Both the position numbers and the translations under genes were made by a program. A DNA stretch of 64,000 bases from Coprinellus micaceus (taxonomy: Eukaryota > Basidiomycota > Agaricomycetes > Agaricales > Psathyrellaceae): positions 2,480,001 to 2,544,000 of the forward strand of contig OX596336.1 of the NCBI GenBank assembly GCA_951394405.1, given 5' to 3'. Below the pieces are notes generated by a model, which saw only the letters and a list, made by a program, of their open reading frames with translations, had not been told where the DNA came from and did not search any database. Position 1 is the first letter of the stretch. Each line of letters starts with the position of its first letter. Below, one piece after another: positions 12,565 to 21,042 of the stretch.

Positions 12565-12990
12565 GGTGGTCTAACGAGAAGAGAAGAGAAGCGATGGGCC
12601 AATGAGGGTGTCGCATGGTGGCCATTATAAAATGATTTCGACTGTTGAGAACAAGTCGGCACATGTGGGCCCGCTCGCGAAGCTCAGTTCCGAGTTATTC
12701 TAAGGGCTTTGATGACACAGGCTTTGATGACACGCTCGCACGACATCGTCGGGAAAGTGCTGGAAAGTGAGAAGCATGAAGTACTGCTCCTGTAGATGCG
12801 TAGTGGGAAGGTCTGAGCGTCTCGAAACTTGAAGTTGCCCATTTGCCAACGTAACCTCAGTGTTATGGTGTAGAAAGGTAGAGGCTCGAGTCACCCGAAG
12901 CACTCGGCATTAATGATGCGTGGGTGTAAAAAGCTGACGGGGCATCTCAAGGAATCTCGTCACAAGAATGGACGGGCATGCTTGCCCGTT
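12565..12990. promoter_or_regulatory. Upstream region of the GH16 gene and original 3' flank of the hemerythrin gene
   Basis: A TATA-like box (TTTTATAATGG on the minus strand, about 12622-12632) lies some 60-70 bp before the GH16 start. A 15-nt imperfect tandem duplication, GCTTTGATGACACAG then GCTTTGATGACACGC, occupies 12706-12735. Before the LINE inserted, this stretch directly followed the hemerythrin stop codon. The retrotransposon now begins about 430 bp upstream of the GH16 ATG. Confidence 0.5.
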
Positions 12991-13005
12991 AAAAAGGGAA
13001 GCGTT
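12991..13005. repeat. Target site duplication, left copy
   Basis: AAAAAGGGAAGCGTT here is repeated exactly at 21035-21049 after the poly(A) tail. The five As merge with the tail in the right copy. On the minus strand the site reads AACGCTTCCCTTTTT/AACGGG, matching the TTTT/AA preference of APE-type LINE endonucleases. Confidence 0.93.
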
Positions 13006-13332
13006 GTGACCACCACTACCACCAGCGCCGGGAAAAAACGCCCCTCCACAGACGCGTCCCAGAACCCCCATGGCTCGAAGGCGACAGATGTGAAGGCAAC
13101 CCCCAAAATACGAAGGACTTGGCAGTTCACGGACCCCGCGAGACTGCCAGCAGGCTCCCCCAGTATCACCGACCACGCCCTGAAAGCCGAGATCGAGGCC
13201 GCAAGGCAATACGGAAAGCCATCCCCGACCAAGAGTAGCAAGAAGCGAGACCAGAAGAAGCTGGGTGAACTGAGGAAAAAAGCAAAGGAGGCCGAGGTAC
13301 GCTACAGCCCTGAGTCGGCCCAAGAAGAGTAG
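13006..13332 (+). CDS. LINE upstream frame (ORF0), start missing
   Basis: A basic frame open from the first base of the element to TAG at 13330-13332. It is rich in Thr, Lys and Pro (for example SAGKKRPSTDASQNPHGSK, and a helix-forming Lys/Arg stretch SSKKRDQKKLGELRKKAKEAE). It has no ATG inside the element; the only upstream ATG in frame is at 12913 in host DNA. It is probably the C-terminal part of an ORF truncated at the 5' end, or the N-terminal half of ORF1 in another frame. ORF1 starts 4 nt after this stop. Confidence 0.55.
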   Translation: MTTTTTSAGKKRPSTDASQNPHGSKATDVKATPKIRRTWQFTDPARLPAGSPSITDHALKAEIEAARQYGKPSPTKSSKKRDQKKLGELRKKAKEAEVRYSPESAQEE

Positions 13333-13336
13333 ACTA

Positions 13337-14902
13337 ATGAGAGCATTCCTCCCCAAGATCGAGGAGCAGGACATGGAGATCTCCGAAGAGGAAGGGCAAG
13401 GCCGTATCGAGCAGCCTAACTTCGGAAGAGCGTCCCCCGCCCCTGAGGCGCCTGAAGGAAGCCAGAGCGCCCCGTCCACGGTCGCCACCGAGCCCACCAT
13501 CACCCAGACCGCTGCACCAATCAACAAAACCAGCCAGCCCGTGATCTCCGCTGCCACCCAAGAGCAGGGAGGCAAAGGAGGCCGGAAGGAGAGAGCTGGG
13601 AAGAGGGACGAGGATAGAGATACGGTTATGGGAGAGCCCGAGGACCATGCACCCACCCCGCACGGACCCCAACATGTAGGATCCACATCCCCCCCTCAGT
13701 ACGACAACGAAGGCGGCAACTTCGACCACTATTCGGACAACTACACCCCCCTCTCCCCCAACCGCCACGACCACTATAACCAGGAGGAAAGAGACTATTC
13801 CATGGGCGGAGAGGAGGGCTCGGGAGAGGATGACCGTTACCAGGACGAGGACGGTGACCCGGAACTCTCGGACGATGACCGTGCCAATAGCGAGAGCGAC
13901 GAAGAGTACTCCCCCCCACCTGCCAGGAATGACGTCCTCCAAGTCGAAAAGCCCTTCCCCAACTACCGCCCGACTCCCGGCCTCCTCCTCGCCTTCTACA
14001 ATGAGGAAGGGAGAGAGCTGATCAAGAGGGAAAAAGGTGTGCTCAAGGCGATCCACTTCCTCGGCAACGACTTCCCCCAAGCTTGCCCCACCAAGAAGAG
14101 AGATAACGTCACTGACACCGTCTACGCCACTCTCAACACGGACGCCGAGGGGGTCGAAATCCTCGAGGCCCAACCCGACCGCAACCTCGCAGCACGAACC
14201 CTGGGCCAGATCGAAGGGTCACCGGGCACGGCCTATGTCAGCTACGACATCACCAACGTGCAGAGAAGGACCCTCAGAGCCCAACCCGTCCTTAACCAGA
14301 CTAGGATGACGGTGTACACCATCACCAACCCACTCAAAAATGGCTTCTTTGCCACCTTTCTGGACGGCCCGACGTCACGCATGGAAGTCACCACTAGGAA
14401 CATGACGAAGATCCTGGACGCCTATGCGAAGAAGCTTCCCCAACACGCTGGCGTCGTCCACGTCCTCCGTGAATTCCACGACAACCTCGACATCGAAGGC
14501 GAGTACACCGACAAGAAGGGGTTCACGGCCCTCAACGAGATCCTCTGCGCTAGAGGGAGTGTCTCCAAGCACGCCGACGTCATCACGAAGGAGTGGATCC
14601 TCTGCTGGCTCTATTCCCCTACCCGGAGCATCGAGGGAGAGCTCAAATGGATCAACGTGCTGAGGAAGGTTACCATCGAAATCAAGCACGTCGGCAAGAT
14701 CAATGAACGCCCCGCCCCCATACGATTCTGCGCCTCCTGCCTACTGAATGATCACACCGCAAACTACTGCCCGTACTTGGAGGTCGAAGGATGGCGCGCG
14801 AACCCCCCTCTCCCATCTGTGAGAGGTAGTAGGAGTTCCAGGGGACAGGGTGTTCGAGGGCGAGGCTTCAACATCACCAGAGGCAGGGGCAGGGGTACCT
14901 AA
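13337..14902 (+). CDS. LINE ORF1, nucleic-acid-binding protein with CCHC zinc knuckle
   Basis: 521 residues. Acidic and Pro-rich N-terminal third, then a globular region, then one perfect retroviral-type zinc knuckle CASCLLNDHTANYC (C-x2-C-x4-H-x4-C, about residues 465-478), and an Arg/Gly-rich tail (RGSRSSRGQGVRGRG and TRGRGRGT). Such proteins package the LINE RNA and act as nucleic acid chaperones in the ribonucleoprotein particle. The reading frame is +1 relative to the upstream frame and is open back to 13274, so the two overlap for about 59 nt. Expression could use termination-reinitiation (TAGactaATG) or a ribosomal frameshift; neither is proven. Confidence 0.9.
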   Translation: MRAFLPKIEEQDMEISEEEGQGRIEQPNFGRASPAPEAPEGSQSAPSTVATEPTITQTAAPINKTSQPVISAATQEQGGKGGRKERAGKRDEDRDTVMGEPEDHAPTPHGPQHVGSTSPPQYDNEGGNFDHYSDNYTPLSPNRHDHYNQEERDYSMGGEEGSGEDDRYQDEDGDPELSDDDRANSESDEEYSPPPARNDVLQVEKPFPNYRPTPGLLLAFYNEEGRELIKREKGVLKAIHFLGNDFPQACPTKKRDNVTDTVYATLNTDAEGVEILEAQPDRNLAARTLGQIEGSPGTAYVSYDITNVQRRTLRAQPVLNQTRMTVYTITNPLKNGFFATFLDGPTSRMEVTTRNMTKILDAYAKKLPQHAGVVHVLREFHDNLDIEGEYTDKKGFTALNEILCARGSVSKHADVITKEWILCWLYSPTRSIEGELKWINVLRKVTIEIKHVGKINERPAPIRFCASCLLNDHTANYCPYLEVEGWRANPPLPSVRGSRSSRGQGVRGRGFNITRGRGRGT

Positions 14903-15255
14903 GATGACGGAGGTACTCATGGGGTCAATGCCACCTCGGCGTAACATAGAGAAGCGAGATCGTACCAGGTAGACGTACCGCATGTATTCTAGTGACAGTA
15001 GAAATTCACCCTCTTCGTGCCCCGATACGATCCCAGACTGAGAACTGAAGAGGAGGAACCGAAGGAGGGAGACGACGAGACCAATGCCAAGCCCAGAGAG
15101 AAGAGCAGCCCTCTGATACAGGCGACACTCATGGGTGCGGTAGGGCAGGGCGAAGACCGAGCGTGCATCACCATCCACGCAACGTCGCTGAAGCCTTGTC
15201 TATAGGTGGTGTGAACGGCCTGTGAGTCGTCGACGGATGTCCGACTCAAACTCTC
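14903..15255 (+). other. LINE inter-ORF spacer
   Basis: 353 nt between ORF1 and ORF2 with no domain-bearing frame. A 62-codon frame at 15017-15205, in the ORF1 frame, is Glu-rich at its start. I see nothing else to annotate. ORF2 translation must rely on reinitiation, internal entry or a separate mechanism across this unusually long gap. Confidence 0.5.
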
Positions 15256-18200
15256 ATGAGTACAATTATTTTTACCTGTCCAGCCGAGAACGCCGGGCGA
15301 CTCGGCACGGTGCCTACTATCAGTAACGGAGAACAGCGAAACCCCGGAGGTGGAGGAGACACGGTGAATAATGCCAACCATGGGTCCGATGAGACCCCCG
15401 GGGGGTACGGACAAATTGAATGGGTCTACGAAAACCCATCTTCCCTCATGAGGGAAGGGGGAGGGGGGAGTACACAATGTCAAAGTACGAACCCCAACAT
15501 AAATGCGATCCCTACTCGCGCCGAATTCGTAGACGGCGCAGGAAACCCCATCCACGCCACGGTTCCAAACCAGGCATTAGGAATGGAACACCGTGACGGA
15601 AACGGGGAGAGGGCCACAGACCGGCAGACACCTATGAGCGCCCACAACAGGAACACAGCCCCATTAGAGCGACCGACGACAACGACGCAAGGAGAAACTC
15701 AGTGCGGAAGAGGAGGAGGACGCGAAAGTGGGGACTCGAACCACAACACTGGAGAGGGAAGCCCAGGGTGTGAAGCTGGGACACCCGAGAACCTGGGATC
15801 CCAGCCCCCCCAACCAGAAGAAAGAAGGAGTAAGAACAAGAAGAAGTCAAGGGCAGCACTAAAAGTAGCCACCCTAAATATGAGGGGAGGGGGAGTGGTA
15901 ACAGGCCCTGAAGCGAAATGGAGTGCGATAAACGCATTGATGAGAGATGAAAGCATCAATGTACTCGCACTCCAAGAAACGCATCTAACGCAAGAAAAGG
16001 TAGACACACTACAGACGCTGTACAAGCGCATGAAAATCCTGTACTCTCAAGACCCAGTGAACCCCACAGGGAGGGGGGGAGTAGCAGTGGTCGTAAATAA
16101 ACACAACACAAATTGGGTAGAAATAGAAGCTGAGGAAGTAGTCGCAGGACGGGCACTAAACGTGGGCATCAAAGGGAACTCAGACTCGAAACTACGAATA
16201 ATGGCAACCTACGCACCGTCAGGAGACGACACAGAAAATGCGAATTTCTGGACAGCGATCAAAGATGGGTGGAGCCGAAGACGACACAAGAAACCTGACA
16301 TCCTGCTTGGAGACTTGAACATGGTCGAGAGCAGATTAGACAGATTCCCAGCGAGAACGGAGAGGCAATTGGTACTTGACTCCTTCGATGAGATGAAACG
16401 ATCCGGAAACCTGATTGACGGCTGGAGATCTGCGAACCCGGGGAAGAGGGGTAAATCCTTCACATCAGCACCCCACCAGGACACCGGAGTGCAATCGATG
16501 GCTCGTCTGGACAGAATATATGTAAGGGAGGAACTCATGAGGAGATGCGACGAGTGGCGCATATCCATACCGGGAATCCGAACCGATCACGACCTAGTCT
16601 CCATGATCGTGACCCCTAAGGACACCCCATTCATAGGCAAGGGGAGAAGCACGATGGCTCCCTTCCTGATCGAATACCCGGAGTTCAAGAAAACGGTCAG
16701 AGAAAGGACGAGACACCTTGAGAGAGAAATGGAATCCCTGGATAGAGAGGCTAGATCCGAAGCGAGGAATGTACAAACACTGTGGAGAGAATTCAAGGCA
16801 GATTTGATGAACGAGGGAAAGGACTTTGCGAGAAGACGTACCACAGTTATGAACAAGGAAATAGAACTATGGGAAGGAAGGAGAGAAAAGATCCTATCGC
16901 TTGGGGAACAAGAGATGACAGGAGATGAAGCCGCAACTCTGGCAGAGGTCGAAGCAAACCTAAACACCCTATATGCAATCCGGACAGTGAGAAAATCAAC
17001 CTCGACGACAGCAAAGATACATGCAATAGCAGAGAGGGGGACGGCGATGGACTACCTAGCGAACAGGGAAATCAAACCCCGCGACACAATACTGAGGCTG
17101 AAGAAGCCGTGTGACGGCCCAACAAGATATGCGACGACGTCGCGCCAGATGGTCGAGGTGGCGACACAACACCACGAAACGCTCCAAGAGAAGTACGAAC
17201 ATAATATGACGGAGGAGGAGATAGCGGCCACCCAAGAAAGAGAAGTGAACGCCATCGACAAAAGCATAGAAGAGGACGAAGCTAAAGAGATGGGAAAGAA
17301 CTTCACGAAGGAAGAAGTGAAAGAGTCAGTAAGGCTTGCAGCAACTGGGAAAGCGGCTGGGCTTGACGGGATACCCGCAGAAATGTGGAAATACCTCATG
17401 CGGGAACATGATGAATATGAAGAGAAGAAAGGAAAGGGGGAACAGCCAGAGAAAGTAGCAGATATAGCGTCAATAATGACAAGGCTGTATAACGATATAG
17501 CCCAACATGGAGTAGCACAGAACACCAACTTTGCAGAGGGCTGGATGTGCCCCCTATACAAGAAGGGGGACAAGGCAGATATAGGAAATTATAGGCCGAT
17601 CACAGTTCTGAACACGGACTACAAAATAATGACGAGGGCGATGTCAGACAGGCTAGCGAATGTAATACACAAACTGGTACACCCCGACCAGGCGGGGTTC
17701 ATAAAAGGGAGGTCAATATTCGACCAGACAGACCTCATAAGACTCACCCTAGAGACGGGGGAGAGCGAGAACAAGAGGGGTGCTGTGGTATGTCTGGACC
17801 AAGAGAAGGCCTATGATAAGATAAGACACGACTTTCTGTGGAAAACACTGGACAAAATGGGTATACCCAAGGAGTACACCCAGACGATAAAACACCTATA
17901 CGAGAGTGCTGAGACGTCGGTTATCCTGAACGGGGAAATAGGGAGGAAATACAAGATAACGAGGGGAGTTAGGCAAGGTGACCCACTCTCCTGCCTACTC
18001 TTCAACCTCGCAATAGAATCCCTGGCAACGAGCATAAGGAAATCAAGCCTCAAAGGACTCGAATATGAGGGAGTTGAGAAGAGAACACTATGCAACCTGT
18101 TTGCGGATGACACGACAGTTTTCCTGAGTGAGGAAGATGACTTTGGGACACTCCTGGAGATCCTTGAACGGTGGTGCGAAGCCTCGGGAGCAAAGTTCAA

Positions 18201-20751
18201 TATACACAAAACACTGGTGATACCAATGGGAACAATTGAATACAGAGAAATACTACGTGAGCGCCGATCCCTGGGCGAGATAGGGTCGAGGATCCCAGAG
18301 GACATCCACGTAGTAGAGGAAGGAGAGCCAGTACGCATACTTGGGGCATGGTACGGATACGGCATAGACGAAGGAAATGTATGGCGACCAATAGTAAACA
18401 AGATAAAGATGACCCTCGACCGGTGGTCAAGCGCCCGCCCCACAATAAGGGGAAGAGCAGTAGGATGCAACGCAATGGTCGGAGGGTTCACACAATACGC
18501 GACAAGAGTACAGGGAATGCCAGACGAAGTCTTCAACAAAATTAAGCACATAATGGACGACTTCGTGTGGGCAAAAGGAGGCGAAAGAAAAAGAAACACA
18601 GTCAATGTAGAGACACTACAGGCTGGAACCGGAGAAGGGGGTCAAGGCATCCTTGACCTCAAGGCTAGGAACGAGGCCATAGACATAATGCGGCTGAAAC
18701 AATACCTAAGACCCCCAGACAAACGCCCAATGTGGTGCTACCTCGCGGACAGGTTGCTAGCGAAGGCGGCGGTGAAGAAATATAAGAACATCGAAGAGAA
18801 ATACCTCGAAAACCCATTCACGCAAGGATGGAAGGTGAACTTAACAGCGAAGGGACTGCCAGACTGCCTAAAACGCATGGTGAGGACGGCATATAAACAT
18901 AACGCGAAAGTCGTCGCAATGATGCCGACCAGGGCAACAAGAGGGAGCATGCCGTACTGGTACCACACGGCGACAAAACCAAAACTCGCCTCGATCTACA
19001 ACGACCAATGGGGCCGGTGCCACAGGCTCAACCACAGTATTCACACAGTGGACGAGATGTTGAGGCACGCAAGCAAACAACAAGGCTGCACGAACAAGGC
19101 ATCATGCAGATGTGGGAGGTGCGCGCGGGAGAGAAGGGCGGGGTGTACACACCCGCCGAAATGTAGGGCGAACGCCCTACGAAAACTCCAAAACATCGAC
19201 CAAGCGTGGGATCCGACGGGGGACGACCCTCCCGAGATATGCTCGGAGAAGGAGATAGATGAAAGCGAAGGAGAAAACGACGAAGGAGAGAGGAACGTAC
19301 CGATCACCACACAACCCAAGCACCCAAACGACCTTGTACGAATATTCACCACCGAGTCGGACACGGCAACGCCTCCGAACGTAGCATTCCCAGTGCCGGA
19401 GGAGGACGAGGATGACCGGAGTATGGAGGTAAGGGTGTACACAGATGGCTCATGCCACAATAACGGAACGGCGGACGCTAGGTGTGGGAGCGGACTATGG
19501 TATGGCGAGGGTGACGACAGAAACCGAGCCATGAGGGTAGGGGCCCCACACCCGCAGACTAATAACTCGGGCGAACTGGTGGCAGCGCTGGTGGCATTGC
19601 AGTCACATAAGGACGCCGACAAGCTGAGGATACTAAGTGACTCACAATACACCATAGAAATAATTACAAAACACGCCAAGACGTGGCTCGACCAAGGCTT
19701 CGCAGGGGTAGAGAACAAAGACATAGTGAGCGCGCTAGTAGGAGAGATGATACTGGTGGAAAGGAAACAAGAAGTGTGGGTAAAGAAGGTGAAGGGACAC
19801 AGTGGCGACATAGGAAACGATGGAGCAGACGAAAGGGCGAACAGGGGAGCGAGGAAACCAACGGCGGACGAAATTAACACAACTGTAGGGGAGAGAGTAA
19901 GAAGCATGGGAGCGAAAGTGACGGAATTAACCCAGGCGAGAGCATATGCCCTAATCAAGGAGAGAACCCCCCCAACGGCAAGAGCTGACACCGAACGTGT
20001 AATGGAGAGGGTGATTGCGGCGTTAGAAGAATACAATGGATCGCGCCCAGAACCCCGAGCAGTCTGGAAGGAAATACGACAGAGGAAGAAAGCCACAACA
20101 ACCCAGAAATTCGCCGCATTTGCGTGGAAATCGATACACGACGCGCACAAGATAGGAAAGTTCTTCAAAGGGATGGGCATAGAACCGGAGAGGACGCCCT
20201 GCGAGGAGTGCGGAGTGGATATAGAGACACTTGAACACATCCTGAACCACTGTACAACGTCAGGACAGAAGATAGTATGGGACCTGGCAAGAAAAGCGTG
20301 GACAAAAACCGGTCTCGAGTGGTACTACCCCTCGATAGGACTGATACTCGGAGCGAACCTAATAACGGTGAAGGGAAGACGGGGGAAAACACTGGATGGG
20401 AGGACGAGACTGCTCCAAATCCTCCTATCGGAATCAGCACACCTAATATGGAAGATAAGATGCGAGTGGAAGATAGACAGAATGCTGGACCCACTGAGAC
20501 AGCACACGAAAAGAGAGATTACGAACAGATGGGTGGCGGCAATCAGAAGAAGACTGAACCTAGACTGGGCCCTCACAAATAAAATGGCATTAGGCCACAG
20601 AGCGCTAAAGTGGGGTACGGTAGAGAGAACCTGGTCAGGAGTAAGGGACAATCGCGACAGGAGATCCCTCAGGGAAGACATATTCACCGAGAACACGGGG
20701 GTTTTAGTGGGTGCCGCAGGACATAGACGCCCACCGGGGAGGAATCGATAG
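15256..20751 (+). CDS. LINE ORF2: APE endonuclease, reverse transcriptase, RNase H
   Basis: 1831 residues. After a low-complexity leader, the APE-type endonuclease starts near residue 202 (KVATLNMRGGG; later LALQETHL, ILLGDLN, and ARLDRIYV ... GIRTDHDLV). The reverse transcriptase has LYKKGDKADIGNYRPITVLN, QAGFIKGRS, VVCLDQEKAYDKIRH, TRGVRQGDPLSCLLFNLAIE and the catalytic LFADDTTVF (FADD at 949-952). A Cys-rich motif follows (CRCGRCARERRAGCTHPPKC, about 19105-19165). RNase H starts near residue 1391 with VYTDGSC, then NNSGELVAAL, ILSDSQYT and GHSGDIGNDGADERA, giving the D-E-D-D set. A C-terminal CEECGVDIETLEHILNHC (C-x2-C-x8-H-x4-C, from about 1649) completes it. It nicks target DNA and copies the LINE RNA. 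All key residues are present. Confidence 0.96.
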   Translation: MSTIIFTCPAENAGRLGTVPTISNGEQRNPGGGGDTVNNANHGSDETPGGYGQIEWVYENPSSLMREGGGGSTQCQSTNPNINAIPTRAEFVDGAGNPIHATVPNQALGMEHRDGNGERATDRQTPMSAHNRNTAPLERPTTTTQGETQCGRGGGRESGDSNHNTGEGSPGCEAGTPENLGSQPPQPEERRSKNKKKSRAALKVATLNMRGGGVVTGPEAKWSAINALMRDESINVLALQETHLTQEKVDTLQTLYKRMKILYSQDPVNPTGRGGVAVVVNKHNTNWVEIEAEEVVAGRALNVGIKGNSDSKLRIMATYAPSGDDTENANFWTAIKDGWSRRRHKKPDILLGDLNMVESRLDRFPARTERQLVLDSFDEMKRSGNLIDGWRSANPGKRGKSFTSAPHQDTGVQSMARLDRIYVREELMRRCDEWRISIPGIRTDHDLVSMIVTPKDTPFIGKGRSTMAPFLIEYPEFKKTVRERTRHLEREMESLDREARSEARNVQTLWREFKADLMNEGKDFARRRTTVMNKEIELWEGRREKILSLGEQEMTGDEAATLAEVEANLNTLYAIRTVRKSTSTTAKIHAIAERGTAMDYLANREIKPRDTILRLKKPCDGPTRYATTSRQMVEVATQHHETLQEKYEHNMTEEEIAATQEREVNAIDKSIEEDEAKEMGKNFTKEEVKESVRLAATGKAAGLDGIPAEMWKYLMREHDEYEEKKGKGEQPEKVADIASIMTRLYNDIAQHGVAQNTNFAEGWMCPLYKKGDKADIGNYRPITVLNTDYKIMTRAMSDRLANVIHKLVHPDQAGFIKGRSIFDQTDLIRLTLETGESENKRGAVVCLDQEKAYDKIRHDFLWKTLDKMGIPKEYTQTIKHLYESAETSVILNGEIGRKYKITRGVRQGDPLSCLLFNLAIESLATSIRKSSLKGLEYEGVEKRTLCNLFADDTTVFLSEEDDFGTLLEILERWCEASGAKFNIHKTLVIPMGTIEYREILRERRSLGEIGSRIPEDIHVVEEGEPVRILGAWYGYGIDEGNVWRPIVNKIKMTLDRWSSARPTIRGRAVGCNAMVGGFTQYATRVQGMPDEVFNKIKHIMDDFVWAKGGERKRNTVNVETLQAGTGEGGQGILDLKARNEAIDIMRLKQYLRPPDKRPMWCYLADRLLAKAAVKKYKNIEEKYLENPFTQGWKVNLTAKGLPDCLKRMVRTAYKHNAKVVAMMPTRATRGSMPYWYHTATKPKLASIYNDQWGRCHRLNHSIHTVDEMLRHASKQQGCTNKASCRCGRCARERRAGCTHPPKCRANALRKLQNIDQAWDPTGDDPPEICSEKEIDESEGENDEGERNVPITTQPKHPNDLVRIFTTESDTATPPNVAFPVPEEDEDDRSMEVRVYTDGSCHNNGTADARCGSGLWYGEGDDRNRAMRVGAPHPQTNNSGELVAALVALQSHKDADKLRILSDSQYTIEIITKHAKTWLDQGFAGVENKDIVSALVGEMILVERKQEVWVKKVKGHSGDIGNDGADERANRGARKPTADEINTTVGERVRSMGAKVTELTQARAYALIKERTPPTARADTERVMERVIAALEEYNGSRPEPRAVWKEIRQRKKATTTQKFAAFAWKSIHDAHKIGKFFKGMGIEPERTPCEECGVDIETLEHILNHCTTSGQKIVWDLARKAWTKTGLEWYYPSIGLILGANLITVKGRRGKTLDGRTRLLQILLSESAHLIWKIRCEWKIDRMLDPLRQHTKREITNRWVAAIRRRLNLDWALTNKMALGHRALKWGTVERTWSGVRDNRDRRSLREDIFTENTGVLVGAAGHRRPPGRNR

Positions 20752-20994
20752 GCCGAGCGCTAGCGCTCGACATGCCGATTCTATACCCCGGATGGGAGGA
20801 GTCCGTGCGAAGTCCCACACAGAGTGCAGGCAAACACTGCGCGAGTGCGGTATGCATTTCCTCCGAGAGTGGCTAAGAAGTATCGAGTGAATATACCCTA
20901 TACCACAAAATAACAAAAACCGGGCGAGAGCCCGCGCTACCCAACGACGTTCAGGGGCGTACTAGGTACGAAATCTGCCTGAGCGTAGGGTCCA

Positions 20995-20996
<2 letters not shown>
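20752..20996 (+). other. LINE 3' UTR with palindrome and small hairpin
   Basis: 245 nt. A perfect 16-nt palindrome, CGAGCGCTAGCGCTCG, lies at 20754-20769, just after the ORF2 stop. A 5-bp stem with a GAGA (GNRA-type) loop, CGGGC-GAGA-GCCCG, is at 20921-20934. Structured 3' ends are recognised by the reverse transcriptase in several LINE families; that role here is inference. Confidence 0.6.

Positions 20997-21042
<46 letters not shown>

Larger units (their letters stand above)
13006..21039 (+). mobile_element. Non-LTR retrotransposon (LINE, Tad-like with RNase H), about 8.0 kb
   Basis: Begins directly after the left target duplication and ends in 43 consecutive As. It carries an upstream frame (to 13332), ORF1 with a zinc knuckle (13337-14902), ORF2 with endonuclease, reverse transcriptase and RNase H (15256-20751) and a 245-nt 3' UTR. 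No frameshift or internal stop interrupts ORF1 or ORF2, and the duplications are identical, so the insertion looks very young. Open reading frame extends to the first base of the element with no ATG, suggesting slight 5' truncation, common for target-primed reverse transcription. Placement in the Tad-like group is inferred from domain order and the fungal host. Confidence 0.95.

Noticed and set aside
12913..13005. Using the ATG at 12913 as the genuine start of a 139-residue LINE protein
   Set aside because: The ATG and the first 31 codons lie in host DNA before the insertion junction, so the in-frame join is a coincidence of this locus.
12910..14173. Minus-strand frames of 258 and 279 codons opposite ORF0 and ORF1
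   Set aside because: Mirror images of the Pro/Glu-rich coding strand; no domain signature.
19041..20240. Long minus-strand frame of 399 codons opposite LINE ORF2
   Set aside because: Antisense shadow of the RNase H region. It is Ser/Cys-rich low complexity with no motif, and the plus-strand frame has all catalytic residues.
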